NCBI RefSeq assembly: GCF_030409845.1
Contig: NZ_JAUFQQ010000005.1
Location: forward strand, 1 to 64,000
Reading direction: 5' to 3'
DNA from: Flavobacterium branchiarum
GTDB lineage: Bacteria; Bacteroidota; Bacteroidia; Flavobacteriales; Flavobacteriaceae
DNA length: 64,000 nt
A program made the position numbers and the translations under genes. The notes under the pieces were generated by a model. It did not search any database and was not told where the DNA came from. It saw only the letters and a list, made by a program, of their open reading frames with translations. Every line of letters begins with the position of its first letter. Position 1 is the first letter of the stretch. Positions 22,633-31,563 of the stretch are shown piece after piece.

Positions 22633-23073
22633 TTACTTCTCAGCAACAATTTCGTATGGTAATTCAACTACAACATCTCTGTGTAATCTAATGCTTGCAG
22701 CATATTTACCAGTACGTTTTACGATACCGCTAGTAATAAATTTTCTTTCGATAGAGTTACCCGCTTTATCCAAAGCTTCAGCAATATCTATGTTAGTGAT
22801 AGAACCAAAAAGTTTCTCTCCACCAGCTTTTGCGAAAATTTTAATTTCAAGAGCTTTCAATGCTTCAGCTATTTTCTTAGCGTCATCAACAATCTTAGCC
22901 TCTTTGTGTGCTCTTTGTTTTAGGTTTTCAGCTAATACTTTTTTTGCAGAAGGAGTTGCTAAATGAGCAAAACCTTGAGGAATTAAAAAGTTACGACCGT
23001 AACCAGCTTTTACAGATACTACATCATCTTTAAATCCTAGATTCTGTACGTCTTGTTTTAAAATAAGTTCCAT
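22633..23073 (-). CDS. rplI: 50S ribosomal protein L9
   Basis: L9 binds 23S rRNA at the base of the L1 stalk and helps maintain reading frame. The 146-residue protein has the usual two-domain layout: an N-terminal beta domain with the family signature (MELILKQDVQNLGFKDDVVSVKAGYGRNFLIPQG in outline: VKAGYGRNFL at about 21-30), a long connecting helix and a C-terminal domain ending VVVELPYEIV. It is the last gene of the rpsF-rpsR-rplI operon, common across Bacteroidota, 66 bp after rpsR and immediately before a strong terminator. Confidence 0.98.
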   Translation of the reverse strand: MELILKQDVQNLGFKDDVVSVKAGYGRNFLIPQGFAHLATPSAKKVLAENLKQRAHKEAKIVDDAKKIAEALKALEIKIFAKAGGEKLFGSITNIDIAEALDKAGNSIERKFITSGIVKRTGKYAASIRLHRDVVVELPYEIVAEK

Positions 23074-23139
23074 GTTGTTGTCCTTATATTTGAGAAGTTA
23101 GGTTCCATCTTACCGGAAACCAACAACTTTAGTTTAATA

Positions 23140-23436
23140 TTATTTTAATAAATCGGCCACGTATGGCATTAAAGCTAAGTGACGAGCTCTCTTAACAGCT
23201 ACAGACACTTTTCTTTGGTATTTTAAAGAAGTTCCTGTTAAACGACGAGGAAGAATTTTTCCTTGCTCATTAACGAATTTCAATAAGAAATCTGCATCTT
23301 TATAATCGATATATTTGATTCCAGATTTTTTGAAACGACAATACTTTTTAGTTTTGTTAGTTTCTATGTTTAAAGGCGTTAAATATCTGATATCTCCGTC
23401 TTTTTTTCCTTTTGCTGATTGCTCTATTGTAGACAT
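23140..23436 (-). CDS. rpsR: 30S ribosomal protein S18
   Basis: S18 is a small, basic 30S protein that pairs with S6 on the platform. The 98-residue sequence has the S18 core ([19 protein letters not shown], then [13 protein letters not shown] and a basic helix [14 protein letters not shown]). It sits 5 bp after rpsF and before rplI in one operon. No zinc-binding cysteine cluster is present; a single Cys occurs at KKYCRFK. Confidence 0.98.
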
Positions 23437-23441
23437 AATAA

Positions 23442-23783
23442 TTAAGCTTTTGTAGATTTTAATTTAGTTCTTCTTCTTTCAGCCCAAGAAATAGCATGCT
23501 TATCTAAACTTACAGTTAAGAAACGCATAATTCTCTCATCACGTCTAAATTCAGTTTCAAAAGCAATTAGAACTTCTCCAGCTACTTTGTACTCAAATAA
23601 GTGATAAAAACCACTTTTTTTGTTTTGGATTTCGTAAGCCATTTTTTTAAGACCCCAATCCTCTTTTGATACCATTTCAGCTCCTCTACTAGTAAGAAAT
23701 TCTTCAAATTTCGTTACTGTTTCCTTCACCTGAACCTCAGATAAAACGGGATTTAAAATGAAAACAGTTTCATAATGATTCAT
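23442..23783 (-). CDS. rpsF: 30S ribosomal protein S6
   Basis: S6 forms a heterodimer with S18 on the 30S platform. The 113-residue protein opens with the family motif [12 protein letters not shown] and contains [28 protein letters not shown] strands (visible core [13 protein letters not shown]). It is the first gene of the rpsF-rpsR-rplI operon, with a well-matched Bacteroidota promoter 31 bp upstream of the ATG. The S6-S18 pair is known in some bacteria to bind its own leader mRNA, but I see no such structure in this short leader. Confidence 0.98.
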   Translation of the reverse strand: MNHYETVFILNPVLSEVQVKETVTKFEEFLTSRGAEMVSKEDWGLKKMAYEIQNKKSGFYHLFEYKVAGEVLIAFETEFRRDERIMRFLTVSLDKHAISWAERRRTKLKSTKA

Positions 23784-23814
23784 AAATATAATATTTATTT
23801 GTTAAAATTTGGTG

Positions 23815-23844
23815 CAAAAGTAACCATTAATTTTATATATCCAA
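23815..23844 (-). promoter_or_regulatory. Promoter of rpsF-rpsR-rplI
   Basis: On the minus strand TTG (23842-23844) and TACTTTTG (23815-23822) are separated by 19 bp, matching the Bacteroidota housekeeping consensus TTG-N19-TAnnTTTG. Transcription would start about 25 bp before the rpsF ATG. Confidence 0.75.
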
Positions 23845-23950
23845 CACTTTTTTACTTTTATTCGACGTATGACAAAAAATAAGTCTAAAATCTAGTTTTA
23901 AAAGAAAAATAAATCTATATTTACTATTACATTCCCTAAATTTAAATGTT

Positions 23951-24649
23951 ATGAAACTAAATTGTGTAGTAGTAGACGATAGTTCTATCCAAAGAACCAT
24001 TATCTCAAAGTTAGTCAATAATCATACGAATTTACATTTGATTGGAGATTTTTCAAATGCAATCGAAGCTCGAAGCTGTATCTCTTTAAATAATATTGAT
24101 TTGATATTTTTAGATATCGAAATGCCTGTTATAAATGGTTTTGATTTTTTAGATGGTCTAAAAACAAAACCCCAGATAATATTTATTACCTCTAAGGCGG
24201 AATACGCTTTAAAGGCTTTTGATTACGATGCTACCGATTACCTCCAAAAACCGATTGCTATAGATCGATTTAATGCTTCTGTTAAAAGAGCATTAGACTT
24301 ATATACCTTACGCACAGATGTAAAAGAAGATGAAGGCGAACATATTTTCATCAAAAGTAACCTCAAAAAACTTAAAATTTTCACTGCGAAAATTAAGTGG
24401 ATTGAAGCTTTTGGCGACTATGTAAGAGTAGTAACCGAAGACGATAGTAACTTAGTTCTTTCAACAATGAAGTCTTTTGAAAATGATTTATCAAAGGAAA
24501 AATTCATTCGTGTACACAAGTCGTATATTATAAATATCGACAAAGTAGAACGCTTTAATAGCAAGTTTGCCGAAATCGGAATTACCAAAATCCCATTAAG
24601 TCGAAATAAAAAAGAAGACTTAGTTCGCGCACTGTCAATCACTCATTAA
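23951..24649 (+). CDS. LytTR-family response regulator
   Basis: This is a 232-residue transcription factor of the AgrA/LytTR class. Residues 1-120 form a CheY-like receiver with the acidic pair D9-D10, phosphoacceptor Asp55 (IFLDIEMP), the switch threonine in FITSKAEYA and the lysine in LQKPI. Residues about 130-232 form a LytTR DNA-binding domain (FIKSNLKKLKI, IKWIEAFGDYVRV, FIRVHKSYIIN, IPLSRN). No histidine kinase lies beside it, so its partner is elsewhere or is one of the promiscuous LytS-type kinases common in Bacteroidota. It converges on priA with only 4 bp between the stops. Confidence 0.93.
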   Translation: MKLNCVVVDDSSIQRTIISKLVNNHTNLHLIGDFSNAIEARSCISLNNIDLIFLDIEMPVINGFDFLDGLKTKPQIIFITSKAEYALKAFDYDATDYLQKPIAIDRFNASVKRALDLYTLRTDVKEDEGEHIFIKSNLKKLKIFTAKIKWIEAFGDYVRVVTEDDSNLVLSTMKSFENDLSKEKFIRVHKSYIINIDKVERFNSKFAEIGITKIPLSRNKKEDLVRALSITH

Positions 24650-24653
24650 AGCA

Positions 24654-27104
24654 CTAATAAAAGTCTACATTTATAATCACTTTTATTGCTCTATATTGTG
24701 CAACTGCCTCAAAACTATTCAGAATTTTCTGAATAGTTTTTTTTGTACCTCCTAAAGGCATCTCTTGAGGTATTTTAATTAAAATCGTACGAATATACTC
24801 GTTTCTGATCCTACTAATTGCTGGCTCTTCTGGTCCTAATACTGGCATATTCAAATTCTGACTCAAAACCTGATACAACCACAACGAACCTTCTTTTAGT
24901 CTATCAAAATCTCGGTGCTTTAGCGTAAGCTTTATTATTCTAAAATAAGGAGGATACCTATAAATTAATCTATCATACAATTGCTCCTTATACATTCCTG
25001 CATAGTCATTATTTGTAACCTGCTGTATTGTATTATGATTCGGGTTATACGTCTGAATTACAACCTTACCTTGTTTCTCTGATCGTCCTGCGCGTCCTGA
25101 AACCTGCATCATCATCTGAAAACTACGCTCGAAAGCTCGGAAATCTGGATGAAACAACATATTATCAGCATTCATGATTCCTACCAAACTCACATTATCA
25201 AAATCCAATCCTTTGGCAAGCATTTGTGTTCCAACCAAAATATCTATCTCACGATTTTTAAAACTATCAATGATCTTCTCGAATCCAAACTTTCCTCGAG
25301 TTGTATCCTGATCCATTCTGCCCGTTTTAGCATTTGGAAAAAGCGTTAGTAACTCCTGCTCTATTTGCTCTGTACCAAATCCTTTTGTAGTTAAATCAAT
25401 ACTAGAACAGCTATGACAATTTGTTGGCTTAGCCATACTGTATCCACAATAATGACAACGCAGTTGATTTTTATGCTTATGAAAAGTAAGACTCACGTCA
25501 CATTGCTGGCACTGTGGCACGTTCCCGCAAGTGATACATTCTATAATAGGTGAATATCCTCGTCTGTTTTGAAACAATATAACTTGTTCTCCTAATGTTA
25601 TCGCTTCTGAAATTGCCTCTACCAAAACATCACTAAAATGCCCAGTCATTCGTTTTCTAAAATACTTATCTTTTAAATCAACCAATGTAATATCTGGCAT
25701 TCGCACATTATTATAACGCTCCGTAACTGTTACCAGTCCATATTTCTGCGATTGCGCATTAAAATAAGTTTCTAAACTTGGCGTAGCAGATCCCAAAAGC
25801 ACTTTGGCTTTGTGAAAGTTTGCTAAAACAATCGCCGCATCACGTGCATGATAACGCGGTGCTGGATCGACTTGCTTAAAAGTCTGCTCATGTTCTTCGT
25901 CAACAATAAGTAAACCTAAGTTGGCGAATGGTAAAAACAAAGCCGACCTTGCTCCTATTATTATCTGAGCTTTTTCAACATTTGCTAAAGTCTGATTCCA
26001 AACCTCAACTCGTTCGTTATTACTGTATTTAGAATGAAAAACAGCTACTTTATTCCCAAAATGAACACGCAACCTAGCAACCAATTGTGTCGTTAATGCA
26101 ATTTCTGGCAATAAATATAAAATTTGCCTCCCCGTTGCCAGATACTCTTCTATAAGTTTTATATAAATCTCTGTTTTACCACTAGAAGTCACTCCGTGAA
26201 GTAAACAAACTTCTTTTTCTACAAAACTAGTTTTGATTTCGTCAAAAGCAGTTTGCTGCACTGAACTCAACAACAACTCTTTCTCTGTACTTTTACCCGT
26301 AAAACCAACACGATCTTGCTGTAAAAAATACTCTTCAAAGATTTCTTTTTCAATTAGCGCTTTTACAATTGCCGATGATGATTGTGATGCTTCAACAAGT
26401 TTCTTAACTGTAACTGGTTTCTTTTCGACTGCAGTTAGCTGAAAATACGCCAAGACAATTTCTTTTTGCTTAGCTGCATTTTTAAGCAAATCCAACAACT
26501 CATTTAACCCTTGATTAGAATCGTATTTACTATGTAACTTAACATAACGAACTAACTTTGGCTTGTAACTTTCTTGTATTTCTTGCTCAAGAACAACAAT
26601 GTCTTTATCTATTAACTTTTGAAGAATAGGAAAAATATTCTTTTTATTTAAAATAGCTACAACATCCTGAACCTTGAGCGAGCTCTGCTGTTGTAATGCT
26701 TCGTAAACTAGATACTCTTCATCTGTTAAAACAGTTTGATCGACAAAGACACCTTCTTTAGCCGAGATCATTGTTTCGCTTTCTAATAACAAGCCACTTG
26801 GGAATGCGCCACGATATACGTCACCGATAGCACACATATAATAAGACGCTATCCAAAGCCAATGTTTAATTTGAATTTCGGTAGCAATTGGTCTTTCGTC
26901 AAGAATTTGATGAATTTCTTTCGCTTCATACAGAGCTGGTTCATTTTGATGCGTTTCAAGAACCAAAGCTGTATACATTTTACTTTTACCAAAAGGCACA
27001 GCAACACGCATCCCTTTCTGAATAAAATTGAACTCAGCTTCAGAAATACGATAGGTAAACGTTTTAGCTAATGAAAGTGGCAAAATGACTTCTACAAAAT
27101 GCAT
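24654..27104 (-). CDS. priA: Primosomal replication-restart helicase PriA
   Basis: PriA recognises stalled forks, unwinds the lagging arm and reloads the replisome. At 816 residues the protein is a full-length member. It shows the N-terminal DNA-binding domain (ILPLSLAKTFTYRI), Walker A GVTSSGKTEIY, DEEH box, GSATPS (motif III), a zinc-binding cluster with eight cysteines (CITCGNVPQCQQC and CHYCGY...CHSCSS), and C-terminal helicase motifs (GTQMLAKGLDFDNV, QVSGRAGR). The gene stands alone between the LytTR regulator and the beta-lactamase gene. No unusual feature is visible. Confidence 0.97.
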   Translation of the reverse strand: MHFVEVILPLSLAKTFTYRISEAEFNFIQKGMRVAVPFGKSKMYTALVLETHQNEPALYEAKEIHQILDERPIATEIQIKHWLWIASYYMCAIGDVYRGAFPSGLLLESETMISAKEGVFVDQTVLTDEEYLVYEALQQQSSLKVQDVVAILNKKNIFPILQKLIDKDIVVLEQEIQESYKPKLVRYVKLHSKYDSNQGLNELLDLLKNAAKQKEIVLAYFQLTAVEKKPVTVKKLVEASQSSSAIVKALIEKEIFEEYFLQQDRVGFTGKSTEKELLLSSVQQTAFDEIKTSFVEKEVCLLHGVTSSGKTEIYIKLIEEYLATGRQILYLLPEIALTTQLVARLRVHFGNKVAVFHSKYSNNERVEVWNQTLANVEKAQIIIGARSALFLPFANLGLLIVDEEHEQTFKQVDPAPRYHARDAAIVLANFHKAKVLLGSATPSLETYFNAQSQKYGLVTVTERYNNVRMPDITLVDLKDKYFRKRMTGHFSDVLVEAISEAITLGEQVILFQNRRGYSPIIECITCGNVPQCQQCDVSLTFHKHKNQLRCHYCGYSMAKPTNCHSCSSIDLTTKGFGTEQIEQELLTLFPNAKTGRMDQDTTRGKFGFEKIIDSFKNREIDILVGTQMLAKGLDFDNVSLVGIMNADNMLFHPDFRAFERSFQMMMQVSGRAGRSEKQGKVVIQTYNPNHNTIQQVTNNDYAGMYKEQLYDRLIYRYPPYFRIIKLTLKHRDFDRLKEGSLWLYQVLSQNLNMPVLGPEEPAISRIRNEYIRTILIKIPQEMPLGGTKKTIQKILNSFEAVAQYRAIKVIINVDFY

Positions 27105-27188
27105 TTTAAATAGTGGTATGTTTTAAAATAATAACATTTAAATTATTATTCCGGTTATGTTTTTTCTAAGTAAGACCTTAAAATAAGC

Positions 27189-27944
27189 TTACTTATTATT
27201 TAATTTCTCTGAAGCATTTTTAGCATTATACTCCTTAACTAACTTATAGGTATTTTTAAGAGAACCGATATTAGTCCAATCCTCATGACCTGGTATAATA
27301 TAAAGTGGTTTCTTAAATTTAACTTGCACTCTTTTAATAGCCCCATCCCATTCTTTAACATCCGAATCTGCTAAATTACCTAAATTAGTAGAAGTTGCTC
27401 CTTTTATAAAACAACCCCCATAAAGTATCTTCTCTTTATCAAACCAAACTACAATGTTATCGGGCGCATGTCCTTTACCTGGATAAAACACTTCAAAACG
27501 ATGTTGCCCAACTGCAAATATGGTATCATTTGGCATTATGAATTCAGCCCTAGGCTCTTTATTTTTATATAAAATTTCATCCGTAAGCTTTATAGTATAC
27601 GTTTTGATTCCTTTTTGCTTGTAAAACTCCAAACCTCCCGCTCTGTCTTCATGCGAATGTGTTGCAATTTGCATAACAACATCTTTATTATGCTTTGCTT
27701 TTATACTATCCAGTAAGGGCTGAAACTGTGTCTTATCCCAAGGAGCATCAAACATTACAACGCCTTTATCTGTAACCAAATACATGGCATTTGCAGGAAT
27801 ACGATTTCCTTTGTATTCATTAAACGTCTTATAAACATAAAAGTCACCCGTAAGATGACTTATTTGTAATTTGTTATTTTCTGTTTGCCCAAAAGACTTT
27901 GCAATCCCCAAAAGAAGCAACAGTAAAATTAATTTATTTTGCAT
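27189..27944 (-). CDS. Subclass B1 metallo-beta-lactamase
   Basis: This exported zinc enzyme probably hydrolyses beta-lactams, including carbapenems. It has 251 residues with a signal peptide (about 1-20, ending KSFGQ). All six B1 zinc ligands are visible: H96, H98 and D100 in THSHEDRAGG, H159 in GKGHAPDN, C178 in YGGCF and H220 in IPGHEDW. The B1-specific lysine after the Cys ligand is K181. This pattern matches chromosomal flavobacterial enzymes of the JOHN/IND type rather than B2 or B3. It lies 25 bp after the DUF2147 gene on the same strand and may share its transcript. No mobile-element signature flanks it, suggesting an intrinsic gene. The substrate range cannot be read from sequence. 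Confidence 0.9.
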   Translation of the reverse strand: MQNKLILLLLLLGIAKSFGQTENNKLQISHLTGDFYVYKTFNEYKGNRIPANAMYLVTDKGVVMFDAPWDKTQFQPLLDSIKAKHNKDVVMQIATHSHEDRAGGLEFYKQKGIKTYTIKLTDEILYKNKEPRAEFIMPNDTIFAVGQHRFEVFYPGKGHAPDNIVVWFDKEKILYGGCFIKGATSTNLGNLADSDVKEWDGAIKRVQVKFKKPLYIIPGHEDWTNIGSLKNTYKLVKEYNAKNASEKLNNK

Positions 27945-27969
27945 TATTACATTGCTAAATACAGCTTCT

Positions 27970-28401
27970 TTAATTCTTAACTCTTGTCCAATATTGTGTT
28001 CTTCCTAAAAGAGAAAATCCAATGAACCCACGTAACTTTAATTTATCTGGAGAATCTAATTCAATATAACATTTGTACACTTTTCCGTTTGTTGGATCTA
28101 AAATTGTTCCCGAATTATACTCTTTCCCATCTTTTTTCAAGTCGTTGATAATTACCATTCCTAAAATTGGCTTGTTTTTATTTACTCCTGAGCAAGAAGT
28201 ACAAAGGTCTTTTTTATGGTCTTCACGTAGAATTTCGACAACTTTACCATAAACTTTTCCCGATTTCTCATACACTTCTACAATCGATTTTGCTTCTCCA
28301 GTTGCATCGTCAACAGTTTTCCATTTTCCGAGCACAGATTGACTTTGTACATTGCCTATTACCAAAAATAATAAGCCCATTGTTACGATCCAGTTTTTCA
28401 T
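27970..28401 (-). CDS. DUF2147 domain-containing exported protein
   Basis: This 143-residue small secreted protein has a signal peptide (MKNWIVTMGLLFLVIGNVQSQ). The body has DUF2147 features: an early VLGKWKTVDD strand, a Cys pair (DLCTSCSG), YNSGTILDPTNGKVYKC and the closing LKLRGFIGFSLLGRTQYW. The family is widespread in Bacteroidota and proteobacteria, is predicted to fold as a lipocalin-like beta barrel, and has no settled function. It lies upstream of the metallo-beta-lactamase gene by 25 bp on the same strand. A dispersed repeat element lies between it and the YihY gene. Confidence 0.88.
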   Translation of the reverse strand: MKNWIVTMGLLFLVIGNVQSQSVLGKWKTVDDATGEAKSIVEVYEKSGKVYGKVVEILREDHKKDLCTSCSGVNKNKPILGMVIINDLKKDGKEYNSGTILDPTNGKVYKCYIELDSPDKLKLRGFIGFSLLGRTQYWTRVKN

Positions 28402-28418
28402 GATGTTTGATTTTTTTT

Positions 28419-28494
28419 AGCCCTGATTGTAGCGACATCCTTTATCCCGATTCTTTAAGGGATAAAGATACAGCGAAAAGCAGGAACAGCTTCT
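28419..28494 (+). repeat. Short dispersed hairpin element beginning AGCCC
   Basis: A 76-bp intergenic element opens agccctgat, contains a perfect 9-bp hairpin CTTTATCCC/GGGATAAAG (28440-28448 and 28459-28467) and closes gcgaaaagcaggaacagcttc. A diverged relative lies in reverse orientation at 60463-60578. From memory, similar elements are abundant between genes in Flavobacterium and relatives. Function unknown. Confidence 0.6.
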
Positions 28495-28499
28495 AAATG

Positions 28500-29423
28500 T
28501 TATTGATTATTTTTTTGTCTTAATTTTTTGATTGTGGCATTTAATTCGAATCCCAAAAGCAAAATCATACAGTTTATCCAAATGTAAAACATTAGTATTA
28601 ATAATGTACCAATTGAGCCATAAAGTTCATTATATTTTGAGAATTTTACAACCCAAATCCCAAAAAAGTAAGAAGATATCACAATTAGAATTGTTGTAAA
28701 CACAGAACCAATACTTATAAATGGTACTTTATTATACTGTTTTGTTCCGTAACGCAATAATATAGAAGATGTTATCAAAATCATTAAGATTACAAACACG
28801 TAACGTCCCATGATGATAAGCGGAATACTATCATTGAGCACATCCTGAATCATTGTTTTTTGAATAAGCACCTCAAAGACTATAATTGTAGCAACGGTTA
28901 CTAGCAACAACATCGACATTACAATTGAGATTGCTAGTGCCACAAGATATTGATTTAAAAAACCTCTTTTCTGTAATACATGTCGAGATGACTCAAACCC
29001 TCCTAGGATTCCGTTAACTCCATTTGCCATTAAAAAAACCGACAAAAAGAAACCCCAAGAAAGCAATCCTGAGTGACTATTATTTAAGATGTCACTAATA
29101 ATTTTATATATCGCATCGTAGGTATTTGGCGGGACTCCCTGCTGCACAAATTGCAGAAAATCTTGCTGAAATCCATCGATTGGGATATACGGAATTAAGT
29201 TAAGAATAAACAAGGCAAAGGGAAATAATGCCATAAAAAAGCTAAACGCGACTGCGCTTGCATGATATGAAAATGCTCCCTCTATGATACCTATTGTATA
29301 TAATTCGAGTAAGTCATACAACGAAAAACCATCAAGCCAAGGTAGCTTTATGTTCTTTAAGAAACGAACGAGATAGCGCACTACTGGTACTCTATCTAGC
29401 CGATTTTCTATTTCTACAGACAT
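28500..29423 (-). CDS. YihY/virulence factor BrkB-family membrane protein
   Basis: This is a 307-residue integral membrane protein with six predicted helices and the YihY/BrkB family pattern (FSYHASAVAFSFFMALFPF, then a cytosolic loop, NGILGGFES and a final helix ending LLLGFELNATI). The family is often mis-described as ribonuclease BN; no enzymatic activity is established for it. The N-terminal part before the first helix is soluble. It starts 36 bp after nadC on the same strand, so the two are probably co-transcribed, but no functional link is evident. Confidence 0.9.
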   Translation of the reverse strand: MSVEIENRLDRVPVVRYLVRFLKNIKLPWLDGFSLYDLLELYTIGIIEGAFSYHASAVAFSFFMALFPFALFILNLIPYIPIDGFQQDFLQFVQQGVPPNTYDAIYKIISDILNNSHSGLLSWGFFLSVFLMANGVNGILGGFESSRHVLQKRGFLNQYLVALAISIVMSMLLLVTVATIIVFEVLIQKTMIQDVLNDSIPLIIMGRYVFVILMILITSSILLRYGTKQYNKVPFISIGSVFTTILIVISSYFFGIWVVKFSKYNELYGSIGTLLILMFYIWINCMILLLGFELNATIKKLRQKNNQ

Positions 29424-29459
29424 ACTTACTGAATTATTGTTTAAATAAATTTCGAAATT

Positions 29460-30317
29460 CTAAAGTGCTTTTAGGCTTAAATCCATATTATAAACAGAAT
29501 GCGTTAATGCTCCCGAAGAAATATAATCGACACCACACAAAGCATATTCACGAATTGTTTTTTCGTTGATGTTTCCTGAAGATTCTGTTTGGCATTTGTC
29601 TCCAATTAAAGCAACCGCTTTTTTAGTATCTTCATAATTAAAATTATCTATTAAGATACGATGAACTCCATCACTTTGTAAAATTTCTCTAATCTCGTCT
29701 AGACTTCTAGCCTCGACTATGATTTTTAAATCTAGCTTATTTTCTTTTAAGTAGGCTTTGGTTTTGGCTATAGCCAAAGTAATTCCTCCAGCAAAATCAA
29801 TATGGTTGTCTTTAAGCATTATCATATCATAGAGTGCAAATCGATGATTTTCTCCTCCTCCAATTTTTACCGCCCACTTTTCGGCAACACGGAAATTAGG
29901 CGTTGTTTTACGAGTATCTAATATTTTAGCATTGGTACCTTTCAATAATTGTACATATTGATTGGTTTTAGTCGCAATTGCCGACATGCGTTGCATGGAG
30001 TTCAATACAACACGCTCTGATTTTAAAATAGATTGTGAACTTCCTGAAACATGAAATACAACATCTCCATATTTTACTGGAGTTCCGTCTTCTATAAATG
30101 TTTCGACTTTTAAATTTGGATCGACATAATTAAAAATCATTTTTGCAAATGCAACTCCTCCAATTATTCCATCTTCCTTTACCAATAATTTGGCTTTACC
30201 TTGCGCATCGGCAGGAATACAAGCCAAAGAACTATAATCTCCTGTGCCTACGTCTTCACGAATTGCGTTAAAAATTAGCAATTGTAATTCGTTCTGAAAT
30301 TGTACTTCGTTAATCAT
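29460..30317 (-). CDS. nadC: Quinolinate phosphoribosyltransferase NadC
   Basis: NadC converts quinolinate and PRPP to nicotinate mononucleotide, the step joining de novo NAD synthesis to the common pathway. The 285-residue protein has usual length and motifs: REDVGTGDYSS near the N terminus, the substrate-binding stretch LDTRKTTPNFRVAEKWAV, GGGENHR, the KDNHI motif, EARSLDE, ILIDNF, ESSGNIN and DYISSGALTHS. It heads the nadC-yihY pair. A weak promoter-like TACTTTAG lies just upstream. Other NAD genes are not in the window. Confidence 0.97.
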   Translation of the reverse strand: MINEVQFQNELQLLIFNAIREDVGTGDYSSLACIPADAQGKAKLLVKEDGIIGGVAFAKMIFNYVDPNLKVETFIEDGTPVKYGDVVFHVSGSSQSILKSERVVLNSMQRMSAIATKTNQYVQLLKGTNAKILDTRKTTPNFRVAEKWAVKIGGGENHRFALYDMIMLKDNHIDFAGGITLAIAKTKAYLKENKLDLKIIVEARSLDEIREILQSDGVHRILIDNFNYEDTKKAVALIGDKCQTESSGNINEKTIREYALCGVDYISSGALTHSVYNMDLSLKAL

Positions 30318-30465
30318 TTTGTATGAATTTTAATAGAATGCTAAAGTAGCACATATTTTGTGGATTTGAAAATTTAGGTGATTTGAAAATTTTAAACAGT
30401 TTCTCTTTTTATATACAATCAATTACTAAACATTAAATACCTTTGGGTTTCAACTTTACTATAAA

Positions 30466-31563
30466 ATGGGCTTAATTAAAGATATTTATTCGATTACTTT
30501 TTACGAAAACTTTACTAATTGCGTTGCAAAAGTCATTCCTGATTTTGACAAACAACTATTTATTTCTCAAATTTTTGATGCTGATTTTGCCAACAAAGAG
30601 TGGAAAGAACGCATGCAACATACTACTGTTGTTTTACATCAGTTTATGCCTGCCGATTTTGGAGAAGCGGTTTTGACTATCGAAAGTATTATCGAAAATT
30701 TAAAGAAAGATACATTCAATGAGAGCAATCTTGCTTTTATCTTTTTTGCCGATTATATCGAAAAATATGGTATTAATCACTTTAAGATAAGTGCTGATGC
30801 TTTTGTAATGGTTACACAATTTATAAGCTGTGAGTTTGCTGTTCGTCCTTTTATCATTAAATATCCTCAAGAAATGATAGCTGAAATGATTAAATGGTCT
30901 TTGCATGAAAATCATCATGTAAGAAGATTAGCAAGCGAAGGATCACGTTCAAGATTACCTTGGGCAATGGCAATTCCTGCCTTAAAGAAAGATCCTAGCC
31001 CTGTTTTGCCTATTTTAGAAAATTTAAAAACCGATTCATCCGAATATGTCCGACGTAGTGTTGCCAACAACCTCAACGATATTGTAAAAGATAATCCCGG
31101 AATTGTATTGAATATTGCTAATCAATGGCAAAATATAAGCTCCGAAACTGACGCTATTATTAAACACGGCTGTCGTACTTTATTAAAACAAGGCAATCCT
31201 GACATCTTAAAACATTATGGTTTAGAAAGTACTAATATTGAATTGTCTGATTTTGAGATTATCACTCCTAAAGTAAAAATTGGTGATTACTTAGAATTTC
31301 AGTTTTCACTGAATAACGCTAATTCTGAGAATAAAACAGTCCGATTAGAATATGCTATTTATTACCAAAAGTCGAAAGGCCATTTGGCTAAAAAAGTATT
31401 CAAAATTAGTGAGCGAATATACCAGCCCAATCAATTGGTTAAGATTAAAAGAAATCAATCCTTTAGAGTAATTACTACACGTGTATTTCATTTAGGAAAA
31501 CATCAATTGTCTATAATCATTAATGGAACTGAAAGCGAAGTGTTGGATTTCGAACTGATTTAA
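30466..31563 (+). CDS. AlkD-like DNA alkylation repair protein
   Basis: This 365-residue protein is built from HEAT-like helical repeats, resembling the AlkD/AlkC DNA-glycosylase superfamily that removes alkylated purines without flipping the base. Family-like stretches are KEWKERMQHTT, WSLHENHHVRRLASEGSRSRLPW, PILENLKTDSSEYVRRSVANNLND and IKHGCRTLLKQG. A C-terminal beta-rich extension (about 250-365) has the look of an Ig-like fold, as in AlkC-type members. The ATG at 30466 follows a TACCTTTG -7 box at 30438-30445. The family is likely; glycosylase activity is inferred. Confidence 0.85.
   Translation: MGLIKDIYSITFYENFTNCVAKVIPDFDKQLFISQIFDADFANKEWKERMQHTTVVLHQFMPADFGEAVLTIESIIENLKKDTFNESNLAFIFFADYIEKYGINHFKISADAFVMVTQFISCEFAVRPFIIKYPQEMIAEMIKWSLHENHHVRRLASEGSRSRLPWAMAIPALKKDPSPVLPILENLKTDSSEYVRRSVANNLNDIVKDNPGIVLNIANQWQNISSETDAIIKHGCRTLLKQGNPDILKHYGLESTNIELSDFEIITPKVKIGDYLEFQFSLNNANSENKTVRLEYAIYYQKSKGHLAKKVFKISERIYQPNQLVKIKRNQSFRVITTRVFHLGKHQLSIIINGTESEVLDFELI

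Noticed and set aside
27167..27195. 8-bp inverted repeat TAAGTAAG/CTTACTTA at the end of the beta-lactamase gene as a terminator
   Set aside because: The minus strand lacks a T-run after the hairpin (it continues GAAAAAAC), so intrinsic termination there is not supported.
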